From: Bolinopsis microptera
Taxonomy: Eukaryota > Ctenophora > Tentaculata > Lobata > Bolinopsidae
DNA length: 64,000 nucleotides
Direction: 5' to 3'
NCBI RefSeq assembly: GCF_026151205.1
Contig: NC_087082.1
Location: 8,191,908-8,255,907, forward strand
A program made the position numbers and the translations under genes. The notes below the pieces were generated by a model. The model was not told the origin of the DNA. It ran no database searches and saw only the letters and a program-made list of their open reading frames with translations. Positions within the stretch are counted from its first letter, which is position 1. Each line of letters opens with the position of its first letter. Shown one piece after another: positions 45,885 to 57,775 of the stretch.

Positions 45885-47008
45885 TACAGTCCGGGTATAA
45901 GACACGTGTCCTGTTCCAGACTACAGTCCGGGTATAAGACACGTGTCTTGTTCCAGACCACAGTCCGGGTATAAGACACGTGTCCTGTTCCAGACTACAG
46001 TCCGGGTATAAGACACGTGTCTTGTTCCAGACCACAGTCCGGGTATAAGACACGTGTCTTGTTCCAGACCACAGTCCGGGTATAAGACACGTGTCCTGTT
46101 CCAGACCACAGTCCGGGTATAAGACACGTGTCATGTTCCAGACCACAGTCCGGGTATAAGACACGTGTCTTGTTCCAGACCACAGTCCGGGTATAAGACA
46201 CGTGTCTTGTTCCAGACCACAGTCCGGGTATAAGACACGTGTCCTGTTCCAGACTACAGTCCGGGTATAAGACACGTGTCTTGTTCCAGACCACAGTCCG
46301 GGTATAAGACACGTGTCCTGTTCCAGACCACAGTCCGGGTATAAGACACGTGTCTTGTTCCAGACTACAGTCCGGGTATAAGACACGTGTCTTGTTCCAG
46401 ACCACAGTCCGGGTATAAGACACGTGTCTTGTTCCAGACTACAGTCCGGGTATAAGACACGTGTCTTGTTCCAGACTACAGTCCGGGTATAAGACACGTG
46501 TCCTGTTCCAGACTACAGTCCGGGTATAAGACACGTGTCCTGTTCCAGACCACAGTCCGGGTATAAGACACGTGTCCTGTTCCAGACTACAGTCCGGGTA
46601 TAAGACACGTGTCTTGTTCCAGACTACAGTCCGGGTATAAGACACGTGTCTTGTTCCAGACTACAGTCCGGGTATAAGACACGTGTCTTGTTCCAGACCA
46701 CAGTCCGGGTATAAGACACGTGTCTTGTTCCAGACTACAGTCCGGGTATAAGACACGTGTCCTGTTCCAGACTACAGTCCGGGTATAAGACACGTGTCCT
46801 GTTCCAGACCACAGTCCAGGTATAAGACACGTGTCCTGTTCCAGACCACAGTCCGGGTATAAGACACGTGTCTTGTTCCAGACTACAGTCCGGGTATAAG
46901 ACACGTGTCCTGTTCCAGACTACAGTCCGGGTATAAGACACGTGTCCTGTTCCAGACTACAGTCCGGGTATAAGACACGTGTCTTGTTCCAGACCACAGT
47001 CCGGGTAA
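45885..47008. repeat. 37-bp minisatellite, about 30 copies
   Basis: The unit is GACTACAGTCCGGGTATAAG then ACACGTGTCCTGTTCCA, 37 bp. It has two common variable sites (ACTACAGT/ACCACAGT and TCCTGT/TCTTGT) plus rare changes. Each unit contains the palindrome ACACGTGT with a CACGTG core. Because 37 is not a multiple of three, the minus strand cycles through all three frames without stops. The array begins 63 bp past the stop codon of the minus-strand gene at 47071. Confidence 0.96.
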
Positions 47009-47070
47009 TTTTGTTTACGTAATATGTAAACGGTCCCTAGGGGTGTGTTTGGAAGAATCTGATAGATTTC

Positions 47071-48438
47071 TTAACCTGATTCCCCTGTAGCGGCTAATAC
47101 ATCTGTTGTCTCTGCCCCCGCAGAGGTTTCAAGAGTTTCTTCTTCTACATCTGCAGCGTCTTCTTTCACAGAAGCCACCTCATTGTCAGCTTCTAGTCCA
47201 TCTAACTGTAGGATATTGAAACTAGCAGAGTTGTATATAAAGAAAGCAGATCTAGTATCAATTATCATATCAGCTTCATTTAGCTAGTAGCATTTTAACA
47301 GAGCTATGAGCATTGTAACAGAGCTAGGAGCATTGTAACAGTGCTAGGAGCATTGTAACAGTGCTAGGAGCATTGTAACAGTGCTAGGAGCATTGTAACA
47401 GTGCTAGGAGCATTGTAACAGTGCTAGGAGCATTGTAACAGTTCTAGGAGCATTGTAACAGTGCTAGGAGCATTGTAACAGAGCTATGAGCATTGTAACA
47501 GTGCTAGGAGCATTGTAACAGAGCTAGGAGCATTGTAACAGTGCTAGGAGGATTGTAACAGTGCTAGGAGTATTGTAACAGTGCTAGGAGCATTGTAACA
47601 GTGCTAGGAGCATTGTAACAGTGCTAGGAGCATTGTAACAGAGCTAGGAGCATTGTAACAGTGCTAGGAGCATTGTAACAGTGCTAGGAGCATTGTAACA
47701 GTGCTAGGAGCATTGTAACAGTACTAGGAGCATTGTAACAGAGCTAGGAGCATTGTAACAGTGCTAGGAGTATTGTAACAGTGCTAGGAGCATTGTAACA
47801 GTGCTAGGAGCATTGTAACAGTGCTAGGAGTAATTTTGGATTATACTCACTGGGTCCATTGTGTCTCCCGCTTCTTCCAGCTCTTCTAGGAAACTCTTTT
47901 CTGATGCTGGAAGGAAAATCCGATATGTGACCAAATCGTAGTTAATCACAATAAAGTTTTAAAAGGGTGGTTGAGATAAAAGGTTGTCAGTGGTGGTGTG
48001 GTGTATTCGTACCGTTAAGGTTAGATGTGCTGAGTGGTGGCGGGGTGGGGGTGTATTCTCTACTCCAATCATCTCTGTCATGTCTCCATTGCCTAGCTCT
48101 CTCGTAAACTGCCTCTAAGTCGTAATCTGCTCCTCTGAAGGTATCCACCAAACCTCTAGTGGAAACTTGTTTCGCTTTTATTTCAACCAGTAGCTTCTTT
48201 ATCTCATCTATCTCTTTTGCCTGTTTGATAGACCTTTTAGGGGGGGGGGGGGGTAGATTTAATTTCAGCTCAGATATATCATTATGATGATGATGATGAT
48301 GAAAGATGAATATCAATCCTCGGTTGTGACTGTGAGGAAACTTCAAGCTTCTTCCGGGATAAATTATTAAAAACTTACCAGAAGATCTAGCTGTTCCTCT
48401 TCTCTATCTTCTATTTCCTGCGATGATGAGGAAGTCAT
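47071..48438 (-). CDS. unrecognised charged host protein, four exons
   Basis: Exons 48438-48379, 48268-48013, 47906-47851 and 47205-47071 (minus) join in phase (0, 1, 0) and give 168 residues from ATG to TAA. The N-terminus is acidic (MTSSSSQEIEDREEEQLDLL). Exon 2 opens with LKLNLPPPPPKRSIKQAKEI, has a helical DEIKKLLVEIK segment, then YDLEAVYERARQWRHDRDDW. Exon 3 is SEKSFLEELEEAGDTMDP, and exon 4 is strongly acidic (EDAADVEEETLET) and ends GESG. The proline run is encoded by a C/G homopolymer (48239-48253), so its length may vary. The exon 2 acceptor has a poor pyrimidine tract and is the weakest junction. The intron before the last exon holds the 20-bp minisatellite. No membrane segment or known domain is seen. 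Confidence 0.62.
47286..47830. repeat. 20-bp minisatellite, about 27 copies, intronic
   Basis: The unit is GTAACAGTGCTAGGAGCATT. Variants GAGCTA, GAGCTATGAG and TACTA are scattered, and runs of identical units suggest local homogenisation. It fills most of the last intron (47206-47850) of the minus-strand acidic gene and ends about 20 bp short of the donor of the preceding exon. Confidence 0.96.
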
Positions 48439-48724
48439 TGTCGGCCCTTTCCCTCTTGTTAAACTTAATCGCACAATATCAATCGAGTCAAAGATCATTG
48501 AACAATCGAATAAAAAGTTTTATGCGTAAGCGTTCTTCAAGTTTTGGACATCGGTAAAAACGAGAACAGAAATGATATAATATATTACACTAGGTAACTA
48601 GTTAATTATTTATATTATATAAACAGAAGCTTTTGCTGTCATGAACGAAATCATTAAAATAAAATGCTAAAATATACACGTCAATATCATGTACAAATTT
48701 GTTTGTCTACACTTGTAAGACGCT

Positions 48725-48853
48725 AGGTCACTAGGTCACTAGGTCACTAGGTCATTAGGTCACTAGGTCACTAGGTCACTAGGTCACTAGGTCACTAGGT
48801 CACTAGGTCACTAGGTCACTAGGTCACTAGGTCACTAGGTCACTAGGTCACTA
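48725..48853. repeat. 8-bp tandem repeat, about 16 copies
   Basis: Unit GGTCACTA, with one GGTCATTA variant. It lies about 300 bp upstream of the acidic gene's start codon (minus strand). Confidence 0.95.
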
Positions 48854-49108
48854 GTATTATCGAATACAAAGTTAGTCAGCAAATTAAACAGGTGAACTAA
48901 TTACTATTGTTTATCTTATACAGTGGTAACCAGTATACTGTGGTTAGCAACATTAACCAGTACAATGAGTCGCCAGATGCACACACGTATAATATTTCAT
49001 ATACAGGGGGCACCACTATATAATATACCTTGTCGGCGATTGCGTCAAACACCTGAAACAATTTAAGTCGTGGTTTCGAAAATCAATTAGAAATTGTACT
49101 TATCAAGG

Positions 49109-49224
49109 TTCTTTTGCGATAGTGTAAACGCGATAGCTAGCGCCATCCAGCGACAACTAGCGCTGGATGGCGCTAATTGTCGCTGGATGGCGCTAGCTAT
49201 CGCGTTTACACTATCACAAAAGAA
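49109..49224. repeat. long hairpin, 48-bp arms
   Basis: Arm 49109-49156 (TTCTTTTGCGATAGTGTAAA...) pairs with 49177-49224 with one mismatch (GCG against CAC). The 20-bp spacer itself contains CTAGCGCTGGATGGCGCTAA, a third copy of the GCTGGATGGCGCT motif. This is probably a small foldback MITE, but no target duplication can be read. Confidence 0.88.
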
Positions 49225-49409
49225 TCCTTATTAATTAAATTTACCTATTAATAAAGTGATTCATTGTAACAATTTTTCTTAACCTTACTTTGTGTTTTCC
49301 TCTGAAAGCCTTCATTTCTCACAATTGATCGCCAATATCCACTATAGCTTCCAATTCCGCCTTGAATCTAAGCCTACCAATCGATTTACCGTAAATACAA
49401 TATAAGGAA

Positions 49410-49715
49410 AATACTATAGCAGTATGTACTATAGCAGTATGTACTATAGCAGTATGTACTATAGCAGTATGTACTATAGCAGTATGTACTATAGCAGTAT
49501 GTACTATAGCAGTATGTGCTACAGCAGTATGTGCTACAGCAGTATGTACTATAGCAGTATGTACTATAGCAGTATGTACTATAGCAGTATGTACTATAGC
49601 AGTATGTGCTACAGCAGTATGTACTATAGCAGTATGTGCTACAGCAGTATGTACTATAGCAGTATGTACTATAGCAGTATGTACTATAGTAATATGCACT
49701 ATAGTAGTATGTACT
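49410..49715. repeat. 15-bp minisatellite, about 20 copies
   Basis: The unit is TATAGCAGTATGTAC with a GTGCTACAGCAGTAT variant. 15 is a multiple of three, so both strands stay open (YYSSM on plus, IVHTA on minus). These are products of the repeat rather than genes. Confidence 0.95.
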
Positions 49716-49902
49716 AGTAATACTGATAAGTTCTCAATGCTCCGATGCTTGGTGCTCCAATATGAAAAGAGTGCTCAGCAACATAACTCTACGTAGTGAC
49801 GTCTAGTTATTGAGGCTAACAGTCACCCGATATTGACATGACATTTTGTTCAGAATTGTTTTACTTTTATTATGGTGCCACTATAGTTACTTATAATAAA
49901 CT

Positions 49903-51785
49903 CATAGCACAGGCGATATAACGGACAACAACCAAAGTAGTATACTCATAGCACAGGCGGTATAACGGACAACAACCAAAGTAGTATACTCATAGCACAG
50001 GCAGTATAACGGACAACAACCAAAATAGTATACTAATAGCACAGGCGGTATAACGGACAACAACCAAAGTAGTATACTAATAGCACAGGCAGTATAACGG
50101 ACAACAACCAAAATAGTATACTAATAGCACAGGCGGTATAACGGACAACAACCAAAGTAGTATACTCATAGCACAGGCGGTATAACGGACAACAACCAAA
50201 ATAGTATACTCATAGCACAGGCGGTATAACGGACAACAACCAAAGTAGTATACTCATAGCACAGGCGGTATAACGGACAACAACAAAAGTAGTATACTCA
50301 TAGCACAGGCGGTATAACGGACAACAACCAAAATAGTATACTCATAGCACAGGCGGTATAACGGACAACAACCAAAGTAGTATACTCATAGCACAGGCGG
50401 TATAACGGACAACAACCAAAGTAGTATACTCATAGCACAGGCGGTATAACGGACAACAACAAAAGTAGTATACTCATAGCACAGGCGGTATAACGGACAA
50501 CAACCAAAATAGTATACTCATAGCACAGGCGGTATAACGGACAACAACCAAAGTAGTATACTCATAGCACAGGCGGTATAACAGGCAACAACCAAAATAG
50601 TATACTCATAGCACAGGCGGTATAACGGACAACAACCAAAGTAGTATACTCATAGCACAGGCGGTATAACGGACAACAACAAAAGTAGTATACTCATAGC
50701 ACAGGCGGTATAACGGACAACAACCAAAATAGTATACTCATAGCACAGGCGGTATAACGGACAACAACCAAAGTAGTATACTCATAGCACAGGCGGTATA
50801 ACGGACAACAACCAAAGTAGTATACTCATAGCACAGGCGGTATAACGGACAACAACAAAAGTAGTATACTCATAGCACAGGCGGTATAACGGACAACAAC
50901 CAAAGTAGTATACTCATAGCACAGGCGGTATAACAGGCAACAACCAAAATAGTATACTCATAGCACAGGCGGTATAACGGACAACAACCAAAGTAGTATA
51001 CTCATAGCACAGGCGGTATAACGGACAACAACCAAAGTAGTATACTCATAGCACAGGCGGTATAACGGACAACAACCAAAGTAGTATACTCATAGCACAG
51101 GCGGTATAACGGACAACAACAAAAGTAGTATACTCATAGCACAGGCGGTATAACGGACAACAACCAAAGTAGTATACTCATAGCACAGGCGGTATAACGG
51201 GCAACAACCAAAGTAGTATACTCATAGCACAGGCGGTATAACGGACAACAACCAAAGTAGTATACTCATAGCACAGGCGGTATAACGGACAACAACCAAA
51301 GTAGTATACTCATAGCACAGGCGGTATAACAGGCAACAACCAAAATAGTATACTCATAGCACAGGCGGTATAACGGACAACAACCAAAGTAGTATACTCA
51401 TAGCACAGGCGGTATAACGGACAACAACCAAAGTAGTATACTCATAGCACAGGCGGTATAACGGACAACAACCAAAGTAGTATACTCATAGCACAGGCGG
51501 TATAACGGACAACAACCAAAGTAGTATACTCATAGCACAGGCGGTATAACAGGCAACAACCAAAGTAGTATACTCATAGCACAGGTGGTATAACGGACAA
51601 CAACCAAAATAGTATACTCATAGCACAGGCGGTATAACAGGCAACAACCAAAATAGTATACTCATAGCACAGGCGGTATAACAGGCAACAACCAAAATAG
51701 TATACTCATAGCACAGGTGGTATAACGGACAACAACCAAAATAGTATACTCATAGCACAGGCGGTATAACGGACAACAACGCAAG
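49903..51785. repeat. 44-bp minisatellite, about 42 copies
   Basis: The unit runs CACAGGCGGTATAACGGACA, then ACAACCAAAGTAGTATACTC, then ATAG (44 bp). Variants (AAAATAG/AAAGTAG, ACAGGCAACA/ACGGACAACA, CTCATAG/CTAATAG, CAACAAAAGT) recur in blocks, which suggests higher-order homogenisation. It is the largest array in the window. Confidence 0.96.
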
Positions 51786-51789
51786 CCTC

Positions 51790-52039
51790 GTCTCAACAGA
51801 GATGAATTATAAGTAGGTGCACACACAATAGGAGCAAGTGATTATCATCACACTAAGGAGCCTATACTATAGCTGATGGTTAGTGGTTAGGTATGACTAA
51901 TAAGGAGCCTATACTATAGCTGGTATTAACCAGTTATTTACCATATTAAACTTTTAACCATTCCCTTTGTGGTTTTTGGGAACTCTGCCATTCAGGTTTG
52001 AGCCTTGAAATGATTTTTCAGTTTTAACTAACTACAGTG
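51790..52039. other. flank between the 44-bp array and the membrane gene
   Basis: A short direct repeat, AAGGAGCCTATACTATAGCT, occurs at about 51856 and 51902. Otherwise nothing is seen. Confidence 0.6.
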
Positions 52040-53678
52040 CTAACTATGCAGGTCAAGGTAAATTTCTTTGAAATAATTAATGGCTGTTTGCCAAGTAATC
52101 CCATTAAAGCTTACTTTACCTTGCTCATTAAGTTGTGGTAAATATTCCACTTTCCGCTGACCTAGCCATGATGTAATACAAGCAAAATGCTCTAACCCGA
52201 GATACGAATAGAGCTGACACTCACACAAACATACAAAAGGACCCTACAGGGCGACCAGCTGCTCCAAACTAACCAGCTGCTCTCTACAGGGCCACCGGCC
52301 AATCACAGTACCTTATCCTTGTCACGTGACTGCAGTTAAAGAGCTAGTGCTCTTTCAGCCTCATGTCACGTGATGAAAATACCAACTTGTGATTGGTTGG
52401 TGTCCCTAGGACAAATTGCATTGGTGTGGCTTAAAAGCTGGTCAATATTCCATATAAGTACAAATCACCCAGCACTTTGGTGGAGGGGGGGGGGGGGTGA
52501 AATCCTTATTGGGCGATTAAACTACAGAAGACAACCTTCATTTCTGATTATGCTCACTTAAATAATTATTCATTAGTCACAGCCATTAATTATTTAGTTT
52601 ACTTGTGCTACTTATTATAGTTTGACTGATTATATTCTTGGCCAAAACCTGCTCCTTTTGGCACAAACCCCGACTGGTTAGTAGCTTCAAACTAGCAAAA
52701 TCAACACACACAGCCACTGTTTGGATCATCTTACGTTATGTTTGTCAGAGGTGTAAGGAACTAGTCTGATGGACTGACCGGTGTCAATTACGGGCTTCTC
52801 AGTCCCACCCAACATGTTGTGTGTTCCAGCTACTCCTTCCACAGATATCCTCCTGTTCTCCTTACGTAAGGAGCTCATGAAGTAAAAGAGTAATACATTG
52901 TTCAATAATTTGTCTAGTTGGTGTCAGCGATCACCAGAACGTGTAGAAAATATAACGAAAGCCGCAAAATCAGGCAGAAAAAGCTCATTATAAATGTTAA
53001 AAATCCAAGATGTTAGTTCAGAAGAGGCAAATTATCAGGCTTTAAGCTGGTTAAAATCTCAATGGAGACGTAAGCAATAAAATGTATTGTCATGGTTACA
53101 CCAACATAATAGCAACTAAGAGTGCACCATATTATTTATACATTTACTTTTATCTCTAGCTTTTAGTTAGTTTCACGAAGTCTTACCAATTCATATTAAG
53201 TCATACTCTAGTAGCAGAACATACTGTATATACTGTATAACATTAACACTCTTCAAATAACGGAAAAAGGGCGGTTCACTGTCAACACTTAATCAAACTA
53301 AAATATTGCATCCTACCATCTGTCCAAACTAGATACACGCACGGTTACAAATGCGAGTCCCATGACGAGATAAGAAAAGTAAGTACAAAATACAGCACAC
53401 AAAGGAAGAGGTTAATAAGTTGCAATATGAAGCCCTCCGTCCACAGCCAAAAAAGCACTGAAGTGAAATATGTAGCATAATTATTCTGATTATGTGAACA
53501 ATACGTATAACCATGTATGTTGACATTTAACAATGATGATTATATAAATTGGACATTTGTCTCATCTTACCTTGTCAGTAAAAGGATTTTTTGTGGATTT
53601 ATCGAGAAAAAAAATTAAAATACGTTCCAAAGCGACATAATGTGGTCTCAGGTTTAATAAAAATACATTACGTCGCAT
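52040..53678 (-). CDS. unrecognised membrane protein, four exons
   Basis: Minus-strand exons 53678-53571, 53485-53349, 52873-52735 and 52219-52040 join in phase (0, 2, 0) and give 187 residues from ATG to TAG. Exon 1 encodes MRRNVFLLNLRPHYVALERI, then LIFFLDKSTKNPFTDK. Exon 2 is mostly hydrophobic (VLFWLWTEGFILQLINLFLC, then VLYFVLTFLISSW), enough for one long or two short membrane spans. Exon 3 is polar, with a basic RRIS site that resembles a protein-kinase A target, and includes GGTEKPVIDTGQSIRLVPY. Exon 4 (CQLYSYLGLEHFACITSWLG...) ends in YLDLHS. Donors are GTAAGA, GTAACC and GTAAGA. I recognise no family. More exons upstream are possible if the ATG is internal. Confidence 0.6.
52230..52730. 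other. intron of the membrane gene, with a G run
   Basis: It holds two CCAGCTGCTC copies near 52256 and 52273, a TGTCACGTGA pair (52320, 52363) and a G run at about 52484-52497. No exon is seen. Confidence 0.5.
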
Positions 53679-54731
53679 AAAGTCACAAGAAGCCACCAGA
53701 CAGCCAACATTGGACGTTGGAACTGCTATTTTTGTACATTTTCGGTCTTCCAGTGCACTGCATGACTCGTTCGGAGATCAAGTTATCTGACACCTGGTGT
53801 GTCACGTGGGACCTACTTCACATCTACATTACCAAACTGGAACTTAACCCGGGGAGAGTAATATTGACACTAAGTTACAGGTATCAGTTGTCAGGTAGAG
53901 GAGGAATTAGATTATCCCCCTGTCACTAATACACCTGCTATAATAGTTGTTTAACTAGATGAAGAAACAGAATTAAAGCAAGTTAGTCGAAGAAGTAGTT
54001 GACAGGGGTGGGTGGGTGTTCACATGGTTGGGGGGCACATGATTAAAGTGGTTGAGTCTGGTAAGATAATATCGTTTAAATATGATCATGGACAAACCTA
54101 ATTTCACAGCTCGTTCAAAACGACTAATAACAGCCAATAAATTCAATTAAATTATTGATCGCATGTACATAGTATAACGTACAAATGATATATTTTCTTA
54201 AATCACCAACTACCATAATAGCTGTTATATCCTAAACGTTAATTAGTTAATTCCTTGACTGGGGATCACAATCAAAGTGGCTACCTTATCGGTCCTAATT
54301 TGGCCAAATTAAGATAGCGCCAGACAAACTTCTCCACCAAATTAGGGCTGGACAGTGGAAATGGGCCCATGCTTGTACAGGCGTTGCATATGCACACGAT
54401 ATCTGTGTTTTGGTGACCCACAAGTCATTTGATTACATACATTTTAAGTATCTTGCATAGTAAACTAGCTTGCAAATCCACACTTTCTCTCAAGGTATAT
54501 TTTGTAGTTTATTCCATTGTGTAATTTGTATGTAATTGATTGATTTAAAAGATTTCGATTTAAAAAATCAAACAACAGGGCAGCTAACGATTCCTTAACG
54601 CCAAAGACATAATATCTAACGTGAGAGTGACGAGCATGTGACGAAAATGTGACGAGCATGCGACGAACATATTGTGACCACTGACGGATGATGAACCAAT
54701 CGTTTTACAGTATATTAGATAGTAAGTACCC
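53679..54731. other. upstream region of the membrane gene
   Basis: No gene is firmly supported. 53743-53880 could be a plus-strand exon (acceptor GGTCTTCCAG, TG then HCMTRSEIKLSDTWCVTWDL..., donor GTATCA), but it stands alone. At 54620-54670 ACGAGCATGTGACGAAAATG-type units repeat three times. Confidence 0.4.
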
Positions 54732-55488
54732 TTAAGGGGGCATACCCCAAAACAGTGGTTTGTGCCGTCCAGACCAAATGACCTCATAGGCAGTTCAGTG
54801 ACCTTCTAGCGCACCGTTGCAGATAAAAAATCACATTTTCTCCCATAACTTCAAAGGGAAGCATTTTAGGGTGTTTTGTTGTTCATAACTCATATATAAA
54901 TGTGCTAGTTGCGGTTATTTTGCACCCTTCAAAAAGTCACTAGCACATTCCTATCAAAATTTTAGAAAAATCAGTAAATATTAAAAACGAAAAATGTGCC
55001 TAAATTTGTTGTTGGCTTTGAGGTCCAATAGATCAGAAGGTGAATGAGTGAAAACATTTTTGAGGGCATCAAAAACTGCGCCAGAATTCAGAGAACAATT
55101 TGATGTCAAGCATCAAATAATCCGATCTTCCCTGACTGACTTTTTGTTAAAATAAGCCTGAAAAGGACAATTTTAGCTTTTTGACTTTAAAAATTCATAA
55201 AACACCAGCTGTTTTAGATACGATATCAAGATTTTACACACACCTTGACATAGATGTGAATAAACGGCGAGCAAAATTTCAACCCGATACCGCAAGAAAT
55301 GATTAACTTATAGCGTCTCAACCACAAAATAATTTTTTCCGAAAATTGCACTCTTAACCAGGCAATGCTCGATTACAAAAATAGGTATTCTCAAAATAAT
55401 TTTTTGGTGTGGAAACGGTGCGCTAGAAGGTCACTGAACTGCCTATGAGGTCATTTGGTCTGGACAAATTTGGGGTATGCCCCCTTAA
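54732..55488. mobile_element. TTAA-flanked foldback MITE, ~749 bp
   Basis: TTAA at 54732-54735 and 55485-55488 bracket inverted ends beginning GGGGGCATACCCC. The inverted match continues through CCAGACCAAATGACCTCATA, GGCAGTTCAGTGACCTTCTA and GCGCACCGTT (about 85 bp per arm). A TTAA target duplication is the hallmark of piggyBac-type elements, but no CCC-type piggyBac terminus or transposase is visible, so the superfamily is tentative. Confidence 0.82.
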
Positions 55489-55489
55489 T

Positions 55490-57420
55490 AACTATGAAGA
55501 GCTATGAGGGACCCCAATGAAACCAATATCACCAGGATTTTCAATCGATAACTAAACATCAAATTTGTGAGATCAGAGCTAGCTAACAAACCGGACAACG
55601 CTTACTAATACTATATACCCGCCTTGTATACACTGTATAGATGCTGTATATCACAGTCCACTTGTGTTCTTCTTCTTCTGACTTACTGGCTGCTCTCAGG
55701 AGGAAACATTACCCAGTCCTGGCTATCAGCTGTAGTTAGTGCAGGTAATGCAGCAGCTAATGTGGCAGGTTAATTCCAGCCATAATTGACTTTATTATAA
55801 TTTAGATGTTAATTATAATTTGCATTTTAATTATAATTAACATGTTAATTATAATTTGCATTTTAATTATAATTTACATGTTAAATATAATTTACATGTT
55901 AATTATTTGTAAACTTGCTGACAAGGGGTACACTTTCGCTTCTACTACTAGATAAGAGATGCTGAAAAGAAAGAAGAATCTATAATTCCCTCATAGCTTA
56001 ACTATTTGACTAAAAGAACCAAAACAAGACATAAGGGAATACCATGGTATTTGACACCACATGGAGCGTAACATTAAAACATAGTAGTAGTAGTAGTACA
56101 CTAAGACAGTTACGACAAACACTAGGACAGTAAGACTACAAGTTCAAGCAAAAGTTCTGTTTTTTCAAATGCTACTGATTGGCAGATCGTATATGATAAA
56201 ACATGAAGTAATACCAGAAGCTTTTCAAGGAGGAGATCTTTTCAAGAACAAGTAAGTACACTAAAGGAAAGTGCTCAGCCTCCAGCTCTCCTTTAAAACT
56301 GTATACCAAATATGGGCATTCAGTTTTTGGGTAAAAACACAATTCGGTGTGGTGCGCTGATAGTAATAAAGTAGCTCATAAATTGATTCGGAACCAGCAC
56401 CAAATACCCTCAGGACCATTTCGACTTTTTTCTCGAGATTTTTTATTCGGGCGAGCAATTTAGTGGGAGCGAATCAAGTTTGCTGAAATTGTAAAAGATG
56501 ATGATAAAAATGCTAAGTCTTTATGATAGTAGAGGCTCTTACGGGCAAAAAGACGTGTTTTCTGCTACGAGTTTAGAGACCTAACCGCTAATTGGACACA
56601 ATAGTATGATGTCTAAGGATCGATAATATGTTAAGAAGTATAAATTTGGCCTTATTAGTCACGTGCTATACCAATGCGCGTTTTAAACTTTGACAGTCTA
56701 TTACTCTAAGGCAAATAAAGTAATTATATCCATATTTTGTCAGCAATAAGATCACATTATTTTCTATTTAGTGTGAAAATATGAGCTAGAACGGACATAA
56801 TCTCGCTGAGTTATAGCTGTTTGAAATTTATGATGAACGCACGGGTGCCAATTGATAACAACTAAATTGTAAATGCTTTTGCGCGTAGTGCGCGTCGAAA
56901 ATTTGGCAAAAACGCTTGCGGAGTGACAATATTCAAACTTCGATTAAGTATATGAAGTGGGTACTTCTCGGAAAGGAAAAATTTAGGCAAACACGATGTG
57001 ACTATTTTTGGGTTGATTTAATACAACTGCAAAAAATTATTCAAACTTAAAGCAAAAAAGTCAAAATTTTTACCACTTTTTTGGATTTTTACCTCAGAAC
57101 AAATAGAGGGATTTGTTTTATTTTTATACAATCTTGTGCGGCTGTCTTTTAGCTATCTTTATGCAAGTTTTGCCGACATGCCAACAAAATTAACTTGCTC
57201 AAAATATCAAAAAACATGGTTTTTTGGCCCAAAAATCGGTTTTTTGCGATTTTACCCCAGAACAATCAGTCCAATCATCTTGAAACCACTTTCAATCGAT
57301 TCTACGGTCAAAAATACGTCTAGTTAGGTGTATCTGGGTTCCCTAACGTATCGAGCAGACAATGCCCGTAAGAGCCTCTACTATGAAAATGCAACCGTCA
57401 GCCTTCATACCCCCTTTAAT
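55490..57420. other. intergenic, no gene supported
   Basis: At 55798-55900 an ATTATAATT(T/A)(G/A)CAT(T/G)TTA unit repeats about five times. At 56083-56100 there is a short TAG run. The remaining short frames show no recognisable protein. Confidence 0.55.
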
Positions 57421-57429
57421 TTTTTTCTT

Positions 57430-57775
57430 CATTTATACTCAACAGACGTCATTCAGCAGGTTTATTTTTAGTTCAAAATTTTCTAATTCTATGTTAAAGA
57501 TGACAAAAATAAATTATAGTCATATGGAGATTTTTACGAAGTTTGCAAAAAATACGCGTCAGCACTGCAATTTACGAAATTTGGTAAAACCCCCAAAATC
57601 GCCATATTCAGGTGCCTAAAAACCATGATACAATTAACAGTTAGAGATTTGGAATTTTGAAGGCCAGCTAGACGTTGACCAAATCGAATGCAAAAAATTC
57701 AAGTTTCATGAGTATTGGAAAGTGGGTTTTCTGAAACACTTGTTTTAAGACAAATTGTCGTGATGTATCCGTATC
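57430..57775. repeat. dispersed 330-bp repeat, oldest-looking copy
   Basis: TTTATTTTTAGTTCAAAA through CAAAATCGCCATATTCAGGT and on to GAAAGTGGGTTTTCTG is shared with 59650-59970, 60075-60405 and 63310-63640. This copy is the most diverged. Confidence 0.85.

Noticed and set aside
45874-46941. Several minus-strand frames of 68-207 codons rich in SYTRTVVWN
   Set aside because: Products of the 37-bp minisatellite; all three frames are open for arithmetic reasons.
49319-49717. YYSSM and IVHTA repeat proteins on the two strands
   Set aside because: Translation of a 15-bp minisatellite, with no start context or flanking exons.
53717-53929. Plus-strand exon after GGTCTTCCAG
   Set aside because: Splice-like borders and an open frame, but no neighbouring exon in phase. 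It overlaps the promoter side of the minus-strand membrane gene.
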